Below, in pieces: positions 56,635 to 64,000 of a DNA stretch of 64,000 nt. This DNA comes from Paraburkholderia sp. BL23I1N1. GTDB lineage: Bacteria > Pseudomonadota > Gammaproteobacteria > Burkholderiales > Burkholderiaceae. The notes beneath the pieces are model-generated. The model was given only the letters and a program-made list of their open reading frames with translations. It was not told where the DNA came from and ran no database searches. Made by a program: the position numbers and the translations under genes. The number at the start of each line of letters is the position of its first letter. Position 1 is the first letter of the stretch. The DNA is taken from contig NZ_RAPV01000001.1 in assembly GCF_003610295.1 (NCBI RefSeq), positions 372,001 to 436,000 on the forward strand, in the 5' to 3' direction.

Positions 56635-57525
56635 GTGAAGTACGCATTCATTGAGCGCAATCGACGCCACTGGCCGGTCTCGGTGCTGTGCGAAGTGCTG
56701 GAGGTCAGCCCCAGCGGATATCATCAGCGCCGGCAACGCACTGCACAGGACAGGCCGCACCGAAGCCGCTTGAGCGACGATGCACTGCTCGCAAACATTA
56801 AGGCGATTCACGCGCAGGTCAAGGGCGAGTACGGCTGGCCGCGTATGTGGAAGGAACTGCTCGCGCGTGGCGTGCGCGTGGGCAAGGAGCGGGTTCGCAA
56901 GCTGATGGCGCAGCATGGCATTCGAGCCCGCCACAAGCGCAAGTACATCGCGACGACGAACTCGAACCACGATTTGCCGGTGGCGCCGAATCTGCTGGAG
57001 CGCAATTTCACCGCCACCGCACCGAACCAGGTCTGGACGAGCGATATCACCTATCTGGCAACAGCCGAGGGGTGGGTGTACCTCGCGGTCATCATCGACC
57101 TGTTCAGCCGGCAGGTGGTGGGCTGGTCGATGCAGCCGCACATGAAGGCTGAGCTGGTCACGGACGCACTGCGTATGGCGTGGTTCCGGCGCCACCCGGA
57201 AGCCGGCGTAATCGTGCATAGCGACCGGGGTAGCCAGTATTGCAGCGGCCTGTTCCAGGACACGTTGAAGGCCTATGGCATGCGTTCGTCGATGAGCCGA
57301 CGCGGCGATTGCTGGGATAACGCGCCGACCGAAAGTCTGTGGGGTTCGCTGAAGGTCGCACGCATGCATGGTCGGCACTTCGCCACGCGGCGTGCCGCAA
57401 TGGATGAGGTGATTGACTGGCTGGGCTTTTACAATGCACGCCGGTTACACTCGACACTCGACTACGTCAGTCCCATGACATTCGAGAAAAACTGGTTCGC
57501 AGCCCGGCAAGGCGAGGCTGCGTAA
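56635..57525 (+). CDS. IS3-family OrfB transposase
   Basis: 296 residues. HTH_21 region (RSRLSDDALLANIKAIHAQVKGEYGWPRMWKEL) and integrase core with D in VWTSDITYLA, D in VIVHSDRGSQYC, and E exactly 35 residues later in DNAPTESLWGSLK. GTG 56635 overlaps the last codons of split orfA (ATGTGA). Intact by itself, but its OrfA partner is broken. Confidence 0.92.
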   Translation: MKYAFIERNRRHWPVSVLCEVLEVSPSGYHQRRQRTAQDRPHRSRLSDDALLANIKAIHAQVKGEYGWPRMWKELLARGVRVGKERVRKLMAQHGIRARHKRKYIATTNSNHDLPVAPNLLERNFTATAPNQVWTSDITYLATAEGWVYLAVIIDLFSRQVVGWSMQPHMKAELVTDALRMAWFRRHPEAGVIVHSDRGSQYCSGLFQDTLKAYGMRSSMSRRGDCWDNAPTESLWGSLKVARMHGRHFATRRAAMDEVIDWLGFYNARRLHSTLDYVSPMTFEKNWFAARQGEAA

Positions 57526-57568
57526 TTTCCTCGGTTAAGGGATTCGCCAAACAGGGGCAAGGTCAATG

Positions 57569-57667
57569 ATCCACCAGACCCGATGCCGGATACAGCCCTC
57601 ACGCTCCTATCCAAGGCCACCCAGAAAAGCCAAGCCCCACTTCCATCTCGCCTACAAACTCGCCTGA
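57569..57667 (+). pseudogene. IS4-family transposase, detached C-terminal end
   Basis: Continues the frame lost at 54675: after the duplicated ATG it reads IHQTRCRIQPSRSYPRPPRKAK then PHFHLAYKLA and stop. The R-S-Y-P-R-P-P-R...Y-K end is the usual IS4-type C-terminus. About 32 codons. Confidence 0.85.
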
Positions 57668-57675
57668 TGCAGTGG

Positions 57676-57758
57676 GGCTTAAGTTGAGAGCATTGCCCCG
57701 CACAGGGGCAACGCTAATAAACCACTAACAATTCAAGGAAAGGCCAACACCACAGGCA
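57676..57758. repeat. Right arm of 83-bp inverted repeat
   Basis: Begins GGCTTAAGTTGAGAGCATTGCC and ends ...CAACACCACAGGCA, inverted copy of 53377-53459 with three mismatches. See the left arm. Confidence 0.85.
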
Positions 57759-57782
57759 CACAAAAACGCGCCGCACAGGCAT

Positions 57783-57821
57783 TAAAGAAAAACGCCCGAC
57801 TCAACCAACAAGCCAGGCGTT
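57783..57821 (-). terminator. Terminator of the SGNH esterase gene
   Basis: Stem AACGCC / GGCGTT around a 19-nt loop, followed on the minus strand by TTTCTTTAAT, 44 bp past the stop. Confidence 0.6.
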
Positions 57822-57864
57822 CGCAGAACACACATTCAACCACCGCCAAGCGGCAGCCTCAACC

Positions 57865-59112
57865 TTATTTCCCCAAACCCGTCGCAGCAATCTGCTGCTG
57901 AACATACTGCGCGAACAGCGTGTGCAAGTGCGAGCTCGGGTGCACCAAATCCGCAAACATATAGGTCTGGTCAGCGCCAGCCACCGTATAAGTCTGCGGC
58001 GAGCAGAACAGCGACGACCCGAACTGGGAGCCATACTGCGCCGGGGTCAACCCATTCGTTGCACTCGGATTGGCGGTAGCGTACGCGGTTGCGTTAGCCA
58101 CCATCGACGTCAGGTTACACGCCGTGCCGGTGTTGGACACCGTGAAGCCCAGTGCCTGATAGTTCGGCAACTGCTGATCAATCCACGTGAACGCATCGGC
58201 CACGATAACCTTGCCCGTACCCACCAGGCCGAGGGCCGTCAGGCTCTGGACCAGGATGCCGTTATACGCCGCGGTAATCCCCGACAGCAGTGCTGCCGCG
58301 CCAGGCGAGGCCGCGTTGGCTTGAACGCCCTGCGGCGTATTGCCGATGTCCGGCACCGTCGACACCACCACGTGGGTCGCACCCGAGTTGACGATGGTCT
58401 GGATTTGCGCAGCAAGCTGCGTAGCGGCCGTCGCGATCTGGGGGTTGGCCAGCTGCTGCAGGTAGCCGGCGATGAACTGTACCTGGCCTGCCTGCGTGTT
58501 CGGTAGTTTGCCGGCCTGCACGAGCAGCGGGTATTGCGTCTGTAGCGCGGTGGCGAGCGCCGTCAGATTGGCGGTGGTCCCTGCGAACTGGAAGATATCG
58601 TTCGCGCCGCCGTTTACCAGCACGAGCTGGTTCGAGTTGAAGCTCGTATGCGCGCCCAGGTAGTTTGCCACCTGAGTCACCACCGGCACAGTCGTTGCCG
58701 CCGCGTTGTTCGGGGCCCAACCTTCACCCTGGGCGTTGACGACGTCCGAACCGCCTTGCGCGTAGCCAAACCCGCCCGTCGCGGCCAGCGGTTGACCGAA
58801 GCCGCCGACATACGCGGCAGTCAACGTGCCGCCGTAGTACTCCGCTACCTTCTGGGTCCACACTTCGCCCGGGTTCGTCGTGAAGCGGCCGCCGCCGAAG
58901 CTCGACTGGATCACCGGCGCGTACGTGCCGACATCCGACAAGCTGTCACCGAACGACACGACCTGCAATTTCACACCACCCGCCGGTGTGCTGCTCGAGC
59001 TGTTGTTATCGCTGCCGCCACCGCAAGCGGCGAGCAGAGCAAACGCAGCGCTGGCGAGGGCGATCTGCGTGACGCGGACGAAATTGCGCTTCTTCAATGT
59101 TGTTTGTTTCAT
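57865..59112 (-). CDS. Secreted SGNH/GDSL-type esterase, lipoprotein
   Basis: 415 residues. The N-terminus carries a signal ending in lipobox LLAAC (C30), then a Ser/Gly/Asn linker. Catalytic blocks: S57 in VVSFGDSLSDVG, the Gly and Asn blocks in LVNGGANDIFQF, and Asp/His in FADLVHPSSHLH near the end. These lipases act on esters outside the inner membrane. Start 59112 chosen to put the signal first; the 57 upstream codons look non-coding. Convergent with the IS nest. Confidence 0.88.
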   Translation of the reverse strand: MKQTTLKKRNFVRVTQIALASAAFALLAACGGGSDNNSSSSTPAGGVKLQVVSFGDSLSDVGTYAPVIQSSFGGGRFTTNPGEVWTQKVAEYYGGTLTAAYVGGFGQPLAATGGFGYAQGGSDVVNAQGEGWAPNNAAATTVPVVTQVANYLGAHTSFNSNQLVLVNGGANDIFQFAGTTANLTALATALQTQYPLLVQAGKLPNTQAGQVQFIAGYLQQLANPQIATAATQLAAQIQTIVNSGATHVVVSTVPDIGNTPQGVQANAASPGAAALLSGITAAYNGILVQSLTALGLVGTGKVIVADAFTWIDQQLPNYQALGFTVSNTGTACNLTSMVANATAYATANPSATNGLTPAQYGSQFGSSLFCSPQTYTVAGADQTYMFADLVHPSSHLHTLFAQYVQQQIAATGLGK

Positions 59113-59206
59113 GTTGACTGCATCTCCTCGTATGTGTGGCCCTTGTGCCATGTATTGCAGGCAGCGCCCACCGCGTCGGCGGTGTGACGACAGCTTACAG
59201 AATCTT

Positions 59207-60157
59207 CTACGGCCTGCGCTGCGTTTGAAACGCGGCCGCATGCTTATCTTCCCTGCTCGTATCGCCGCCGGATGCCGCGACACGGGCCCCCGCGCCGGCG
59301 GCGCGGTGCGCGTGATAATCCGCGGCCCATGCGGGCGGCGCGAACAGCGCGCGCAACTTGTTGCGCCAGCCTCGTACGCTCAGGAAATCGGCGGCCATCG
59401 ACCCCCATTCATGAAACGTCGCCTTCAGCGGGTTATACGTGTGCAGCGGCTCGACGATGCCGTACACCGGCGCGTCGTGCGGATCTTCTTCGACGTAGCT
59501 GCCGAACAGGCGATCCCAGATCACCAGCACGCCGGCATAGTTGCGGTCGATATAGCGGTCGTTGCGCGCGTGATGCACGCGATGAATCGAGGGCGTGTTG
59601 AACACGTATTCGAGCCAGCCGAGCTTGCCGATCGCCTGGGTATGCACGAAGAACTGGAAACCGAGGTTGATCAGCACGATGGCGACGATCTGCTTCGGCG
59701 GAAAGCCGAGTACGGCGAGCGGAATCCAGAACACCCACATGCCGGCAACTGGATACATCAGGCTCTGGCGGAATGCGGTCGAAAAATTCATCCGCTCCGA
59801 CGAGTGATGCACGACATGCGCGGCCCACAGCCAGCGCACACGATGGCTGCAGCGGTGGAACACGTAATAGAGCAGATCTTGCGCGACGAACAGCACGACG
59901 AACGACACCCAGGTCGCCGGCCACGTGGTGACGCGATAGTGATCGTAGAAGAATGCATAAACGGGGATGATCGCGAGCCACGCGAGCTTGTCTGCGGCTT
60001 GCTGCATCAGCGCGAGCCCGGCGTTGCAGAACGTGTCGCGCCAGCTATAAAGCTGTGCGCCGGGGCGCGTGTGCCGCAGGTGCCACACCTCCCAGCCAAT
60101 GCATGCGAGAAAGACTGGCGCCATGGCGAGCAGCAGCAATTCGGCATCGAATTGCAT
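59207..60157 (-). CDS. Sterol desaturase / fatty acid hydroxylase family protein
   Basis: 316 residues with four or five membrane helices. The di-iron histidine motifs are HRCSH (HX3H), HVVHHSSE (HX2HH), HTQAIGKLGWLEYVFNTPSIHRVHHARN (second HX2HH). Members hydroxylate or desaturate lipids in membranes; the substrate is unknown. The last 35 residues are polar and variable. Single gene between dacB and the esterase. Confidence 0.88.
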   Translation of the reverse strand: MQFDAELLLLAMAPVFLACIGWEVWHLRHTRPGAQLYSWRDTFCNAGLALMQQAADKLAWLAIIPVYAFFYDHYRVTTWPATWVSFVVLFVAQDLLYYVFHRCSHRVRWLWAAHVVHHSSERMNFSTAFRQSLMYPVAGMWVFWIPLAVLGFPPKQIVAIVLINLGFQFFVHTQAIGKLGWLEYVFNTPSIHRVHHARNDRYIDRNYAGVLVIWDRLFGSYVEEDPHDAPVYGIVEPLHTYNPLKATFHEWGSMAADFLSVRGWRNKLRALFAPPAWAADYHAHRAAGAGARVAASGGDTSREDKHAAAFQTQRRP

Positions 60158-60352
60158 TGTGTCTTCCTCCGTGGTCCCTGGCCGCTGCGCTTGACGCAGC
60201 GGACGTTGTCGTTTTCGTTTGATCGGGCCACGCGACCGTAACGGGTGCGCGGCTCATGCGCTACGCGTTACGTTTTACGCGCGCCTCAAACACTGCCCGA
60301 CAGCGTACACGCTTGGGCGCGTTGCGGCGCGCGGGTTCTATAGAAGGAATCC

Positions 60353-62014
60353 TCAATGGGCGCCGCGCTTGTGCGGGTTTTTCCTGGGCTTGCTGCTGCG
60401 CGGTTCGGTGACGGGGGCGGAGACTTTCGTGAATCCCTGGGACGGTCCCTGGTAGACCCATTCGAGCAAGGCGTCGTGCGCGGCGCGCGCGGCCTCGGAA
60501 TGCGGGTCGTTGATCAGGCTCACCACCACGTAGCTGTTGCCGTCCGCCGAGGCCACGTAGCCCGCGATCGCACGCACGTCGCGCAGGGTGCCGGTCTTGA
60601 TGTGCGCGTTGCCGCCCGCGCCCTGGTTGGTCAGGCGATTGCGCATCGTGCCGTCGACGCCCGCAATCGGCAGCGACTCCACGAACACCTGGGCGACCGG
60701 GCTCGCATTGGCCCGCTGCAGCAGATCGGCAAGCGAGAGCGCGGTAACGTGCTCGTCGCGCGACAGGCCCGAGCCGTTGTCGAGCGTCAGGTATTGCATG
60801 TCGACACTGTCGCGGCGCAGAAACGCCTCGATGGCACGGGCCGATTTTGCGGGCGTGGCGGGCGGCTTTTCTTCCGTTGCGCCGATCGTCAGAAACAGGT
60901 TGCGGGCCATCGTGTTGTTGCTGAACTTGTTGATGTCGCGAACGATGTCGGAAAGCACCGGCCCCTGGTGCGTAGCGACGAGGCGCGCGCCGACCGGCAC
61001 CGCGCCTTCGCGGGTCGCGCCGCTGAAGGTGCCGCCGGTTTGCTGCCACAGCGCGAGGAAGCCGCCCGCGAAGAACGCCGTGTGGTCGAGCACCGCCACG
61101 TTGATCGTGCGCGGACCGCAGCGCACCGAGTAGTCGCCGTCGAACGACGCAACCACGGTGCCGTTGGGCTGGGGCGTCACGGTGGGCGAGACGGAGGCGG
61201 CGTCGCCGCGGCACGGGCCATTCACCGCGTGCATCTGGTTGTCGATCTGCAACTGCGAGAGCGCGGGCAGCACGTCGATTGCGACGCTGCCATCCGGGGA
61301 AGGCGTCAGCGTGAACGACAGCGATTTGAATGCATACAGCAGTGGATCGGGACCGACGTTGTACGGCGCGGTGGCGTCGTCGTCAAACGGCGGCAGATCG
61401 CGCGTGGAGGCGTCGAAGTAACGCTTGTCGAGCACCAGCGCGCCGTCGATGCCGTTGATCCCCGCCTTGTGGATTTTCTGCACGAGGTCGATCAGTTCTT
61501 CGGGCACGAGTTTCGGATCGCCCGTGCCCTGAATGTAAAGATTGCCGTGCAGTACGCCATTGGCGTCGAGCGTGCCGTCGGCGTAGGCGCTCGTGCGCCA
61601 GCGATAGTCCGGGCCGAGGATCGACAGGCCGGAGTAGGTGGTGACGAGCTTCATCGTCGAGGCGGGCATCATCGGCTTGCCGGCGTTTAGCGCGAGGATC
61701 GGCGTGCGATCGCCGACTTTTTCGACCACCACGCTAATCGACGACAAGGGCACGTGCGCGCGCTGCAGGCCGGTCATGACCGTCTGCGGCAGCACCGTGG
61801 TGACGTTGACGCTCGGATGCGTGGCCTTGACGCGCGCCTGCGCGGCGAGCGGCAGCGCTGCGCCGCTGCCGAGCGCGGCGCAGGCAAGCAGCCATACCGC
61901 CGCGCGTGGCGCGAACCGGCGAAGTGGGGCGCAGACGGAAGCAGAGGAGAGTGGGCGCAGCGCCATACGGCGAGCGAAAGAAGGGAAAAAAGCGGGCAAA
62001 AAAGCGTGCGTCAT
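60353..62014 (-). CDS. dacB: D-alanyl-D-alanine carboxypeptidase/endopeptidase (PBP4)
   Basis: 553 residues. Peptidase S13: S119-T-M-K122 in MMPASTMKLVTTYSGL, SxN in INKFSNNTMARNLFL, and KTG in NAHIKTGTLRDVRAIAGYV. It trims or cuts peptidoglycan cross-links in the periplasm. The signal is within RRFAPRAAVWLLACAALGSGAALPLAAQA; a start at 61966 (MALRPLSS) would give a more normal signal peptide than 62014. Divergent from the two-component genes. Confidence 0.92.
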   Translation of the reverse strand: MTHAFLPAFFPSFARRMALRPLSSASVCAPLRRFAPRAAVWLLACAALGSGAALPLAAQARVKATHPSVNVTTVLPQTVMTGLQRAHVPLSSISVVVEKVGDRTPILALNAGKPMMPASTMKLVTTYSGLSILGPDYRWRTSAYADGTLDANGVLHGNLYIQGTGDPKLVPEELIDLVQKIHKAGINGIDGALVLDKRYFDASTRDLPPFDDDATAPYNVGPDPLLYAFKSLSFTLTPSPDGSVAIDVLPALSQLQIDNQMHAVNGPCRGDAASVSPTVTPQPNGTVVASFDGDYSVRCGPRTINVAVLDHTAFFAGGFLALWQQTGGTFSGATREGAVPVGARLVATHQGPVLSDIVRDINKFSNNTMARNLFLTIGATEEKPPATPAKSARAIEAFLRRDSVDMQYLTLDNGSGLSRDEHVTALSLADLLQRANASPVAQVFVESLPIAGVDGTMRNRLTNQGAGGNAHIKTGTLRDVRAIAGYVASADGNSYVVVSLINDPHSEAARAAHDALLEWVYQGPSQGFTKVSAPVTEPRSSKPRKNPHKRGAH

Positions 62015-62230
62015 GGACAGGCGAAGAAGCAGGATTTCGGGGCGCGGCGACGCGCGGCAATTCAGAGTGTGTAGAAGCGTTGCGTGACGCGCGGAAAACC
62101 GCCGCGCGGCGCAAAGCGCTCATTGTAGAGACATGCCGTGAGGCTGCGGTGAAAAAGCGTCGCGCGTCGCGCGCGACGGGGCCGGGCGCTAGAATGCGGC
62201 ATCATCAAATGTTTCGGGACCGTACCAACC

Positions 62231-62893
62231 ATGCGCATATTGCTAGTCGAAGACGACCGGATGATCGCCGAAGGCGTGCGCAAAGCGCTACGCGGCGAAG
62301 GTTTCGCGGTCGACTGGGTGGAAGACGGCGAAGCAGCACTCAGCGCGGCGACCAGCCAACCTTACGATCTGGTGCTGCTCGATCTCGGCCTGCCCAAGCG
62401 CGATGGGCTCGACGTGCTGCGCACCTTGCGCGCCAAAGGCCACGCTACGCCGGTGCTGATCCTCACCGCGCGCGACGCGGTCGCCGATCGCGTCAAAGGC
62501 CTCGACGCCGGCGCCGACGATTACCTTGTCAAACCTTTCGATCTCGACGAACTCGGCGCCCGCATGCGCGCGCTAATCCGGCGCCAATCGGGGCGGAGCG
62601 ATTCGACGATTCGCCACGGTAACCTGACGCTCGATCCGGCCTCACATCAGGTCACGCTCGACGGCGCGCTGGTCGCGTTGTCGGCGCGTGAATTCGCGCT
62701 GCTCGAAGCCTTGATCGCACGGCCGGGCGCGGTGCTCTCGAAGAGCCAGCTCGAAGAAAAAATGTATGGCTGGGGCGAGGAGATCGGCAGCAATACCGTC
62801 GAGGTCTACATTCACGCGCTGCGCAAGAAGCTCGGCGCGGATCTGATTCGCAACGTGCGCGGTCTCGGCTACATGATCGCCAAGGACGCCTGA
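62231..62893 (+). CDS. OmpR-family response regulator, QseB-like
   Basis: 220 residues. Receiver with D51 (LVLLDLGLPKRDG), T in LILTARD, K in YLVKPFDLDELGARMRALIRR. Winged helix ends VYIHALRKKLGADLIRNVRGLGYMIAKDA. The kinase follows after 4 bp. Similar to QseB/BasR-type regulators; the regulated genes are not identifiable here. Divergent dacB is a possible local target (speculative). Confidence 0.9.
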   Translation: MRILLVEDDRMIAEGVRKALRGEGFAVDWVEDGEAALSAATSQPYDLVLLDLGLPKRDGLDVLRTLRAKGHATPVLILTARDAVADRVKGLDAGADDYLVKPFDLDELGARMRALIRRQSGRSDSTIRHGNLTLDPASHQVTLDGALVALSAREFALLEALIARPGAVLSKSQLEEKMYGWGEEIGSNTVEVYIHALRKKLGADLIRNVRGLGYMIAKDA

Positions 62894-62897
62894 GCCG

Positions 62898-64000
62898 ATG
62901 CGTTCGATTCGCCGTCAATTGTTGGTCTGGCTGCTGGCGCTGGTGTTGCTCGGCGTCGGCATTGCGGGTTGGCTGATCTACCGGCAGGCGCTGGCCGAAG
63001 CCAACGAACTGTTCGATTACCAGCTGGAGCAGATCGCCGCGGCATTGCCGTCGGAGCCGTTCTCGCAGGTGCTCGGTTCGCGCGACACCGGCGACGAAGG
63101 CATCGTGCTGCAAATCTGGAATCGCAACGGCGTGCTGATGTACTACTCGCGGCCGCGTGCGCCGCTCGCGCCGCGCGCCGAACTCGGTTTTTCGACCGAG
63201 CGTACGGAGCGCGGCGACTGGCGTGTGTACGGCGCGATCGTCGGCGATAACGTCGTGCAACTGGCGCAACCGGTTTCTGTGCGCAACCGGCTCGCGGCGA
63301 ATGTCGCGTTGCGAACCCTGTGGCCGTTGATCGTGCTGCTGCCGCTGCTGGGGCTGGCGGTGTGGGTGACCGTCGGGCGTGGGCTGAGGCCGTTGCGGCG
63401 CGTGACCAGCGCGCTCGACGCGCGCCACCCCGAGGCGCTCGATCCCTTGCCCGATCAGCGCCTGCCGCTCGAAGTGCAGCCGCTCGTGCGTGCGTTGAAC
63501 GGCCTGCTCGAACGGCTCGCCACTGCGCTCGATATTCAGAAAGCATTCGTCGCCGATGCCGCGCACGAATTGCGCACGCCGCTTGCCGCCGTGCAGATTC
63601 AATCGCAACTGGTGGCCCGCGCGAAAGACGACGCCGCGCGCAGCGAAGCGCTGACCGACCTGCAGGCGGGCGTCACGCGCGCCACGCGTCTTGCCGAGCA
63701 ATTGCTGGCGCTCGCACGATCGGAGCCGGACGGTCTCGCCGCCGCCAACCCGATCGATTTGCGCGAGCTGTTGCAGGACTGCGTGGTGGCGTACGCGCCG
63801 CTGGCGCAGAATCGCGGCGTCGATCTCGGCATCGAGGCGAGCGAATCTGCCACGGTGACCGGCGACGCCGACGCGCTGCGTGTGATGTTCAACAATCTCG
63901 TTGATAACGCAACCAAATACACGCCGCGCGGCGGCCGCGTCGACGTCAGTCTGCATGTCGAAGAAGGGCATCCGGTGGTGCGGATTGCCGACAGCGGGCC
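62898..64000 (+). CDS. Sensor histidine kinase, QseC-like, 3' end outside window
   Basis: First 367 residues visible. Membrane helices at 8-28 and 143-160 enclose a periplasmic sensor with EGIVLQIWNRNGVLMYYSRP, as in QseC/TctE-like kinases. The HAMP region (GRGLRPLRRVTSALDAR) precedes H223 in FVADAAHELRTPLAAVQ, and the N box NNLVDNATKYTPRGG is present before the window ends in VRIADSG. Same operon as the response regulator. Confidence 0.9.
   Translation, partial: MRSIRRQLLVWLLALVLLGVGIAGWLIYRQALAEANELFDYQLEQIAAALPSEPFSQVLGSRDTGDEGIVLQIWNRNGVLMYYSRPRAPLAPRAELGFSTERTERGDWRVYGAIVGDNVVQLAQPVSVRNRLAANVALRTLWPLIVLLPLLGLAVWVTVGRGLRPLRRVTSALDARHPEALDPLPDQRLPLEVQPLVRALNGLLERLATALDIQKAFVADAAHELRTPLAAVQIQSQLVARAKDDAARSEALTDLQAGVTRATRLAEQLLALARSEPDGLAAANPIDLRELLQDCVVAYAPLAQNRGVDLGIEASESATVTGDADALRVMFNNLVDNATKYTPRGGRVDVSLHVEEGHPVVRIADSG

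Larger units (their letters stand above)
54676..57565 (+). mobile_element. IS3-family element inserted in the IS4 transposase gene
   Basis: Ends pair as inverted repeats: left TGAGCTTGCCCCCGAAAAAC then GAATCCCTT; right, read inward, TGACCTTGCCCCTGTTTGGC then GAATCCCTT. It is flanked by ATG on both sides (54673-54675 and 57566-57568), a 3-bp target duplication. Without the embedded IS110 it would be about 1.29 kb, a normal IS3 size. Confidence 0.88.
53460..57675 (+). mobile_element. IS4-family element interrupted by nested IS3 and IS110 elements
   Basis: The DNA between the two 83-bp repeats codes, on its outside, for one IS4-type transposase split in two (53529-54675 and 57569-57667). Between lies an IS3 element containing an IS110 element. 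The innermost end of the 83-bp repeat, GCTCTCAACTTAAGCC, may be the IS4 terminal repeat, in which case the element starts near 53444 and ends near 57691. Confidence 0.75.

Overview
The window looks like a stretch of the main chromosome of a Burkholderiaceae species, most likely Paraburkholderia (inference). GC content is high and third codon positions are strongly G/C. Gene blocks such as recA-recX-DUF2889-sucCD, pgk-pyk-fba, purC-purE-purK-tsaC and ilvE-zinc finger-waaF are the order I know from that family. No CRISPR array, rRNA or prophage is visible; there is one tRNA.

Layout. 1-4 kb: glycerol-3-phosphate dehydrogenase (cut by the left edge), a small lipoprotein, a TetR regulator and the DeoR-type regulator GlpR. 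4-9.2 kb: a gamma-glutamyltransferase followed by an MHS-family transporter, a ferritin-like di-iron protein and a flavin-binding-fold protein. 9.2-16.2 kb: an RhlE-type helicase, a hemolysin III-type membrane protein, two multihaem cytochromes c, copC-copD and two small proteins. 16.4-20.7 kb: galactonate dehydratase with a divergent GntR regulator that appears to start at an ATT codon, then a drug-efflux transporter divergent from a MarR regulator, both gene pairs sharing conspicuous palindromes. 20.8-22.3 kb: one complete IS1182-type insertion sequence. 22.4-27.3 kb: a small exported protein, tRNA-Met, an MHS transporter and a two-component system. 27.4-44.7 kb: LexA-boxed recA, recX, DUF2889, sucCD, terC, a pilin and its probable O-glycosylation ligase, moaC, an M48 protease, YheT-type hydrolase, waaF, ilvE and azlCD. 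44.9-53.3 kb: lower glycolysis (pgk, pyk, fba) and purine synthesis (purC, purE, purK) plus tsaC.

The most unusual region is 53.4-57.8 kb. An IS4-type transposase gene is split by an IS3-type element, whose orfA is itself split by an IS110-type element. The IS110 copy carries a non-coding 5' end of about 215 bp where a bridge RNA would be expected. The whole nest sits between two 83-bp arms of a near-perfect inverted repeat. Insertion points, a target duplication and the terminal repeats can all be read directly, so the order of events (IS4, then IS3, then IS110) can be reconstructed.

The window closes with a secreted SGNH esterase, a sterol-desaturase-family protein, PBP4-type DacB and a QseB/QseC-like two-component pair cut by the right edge.
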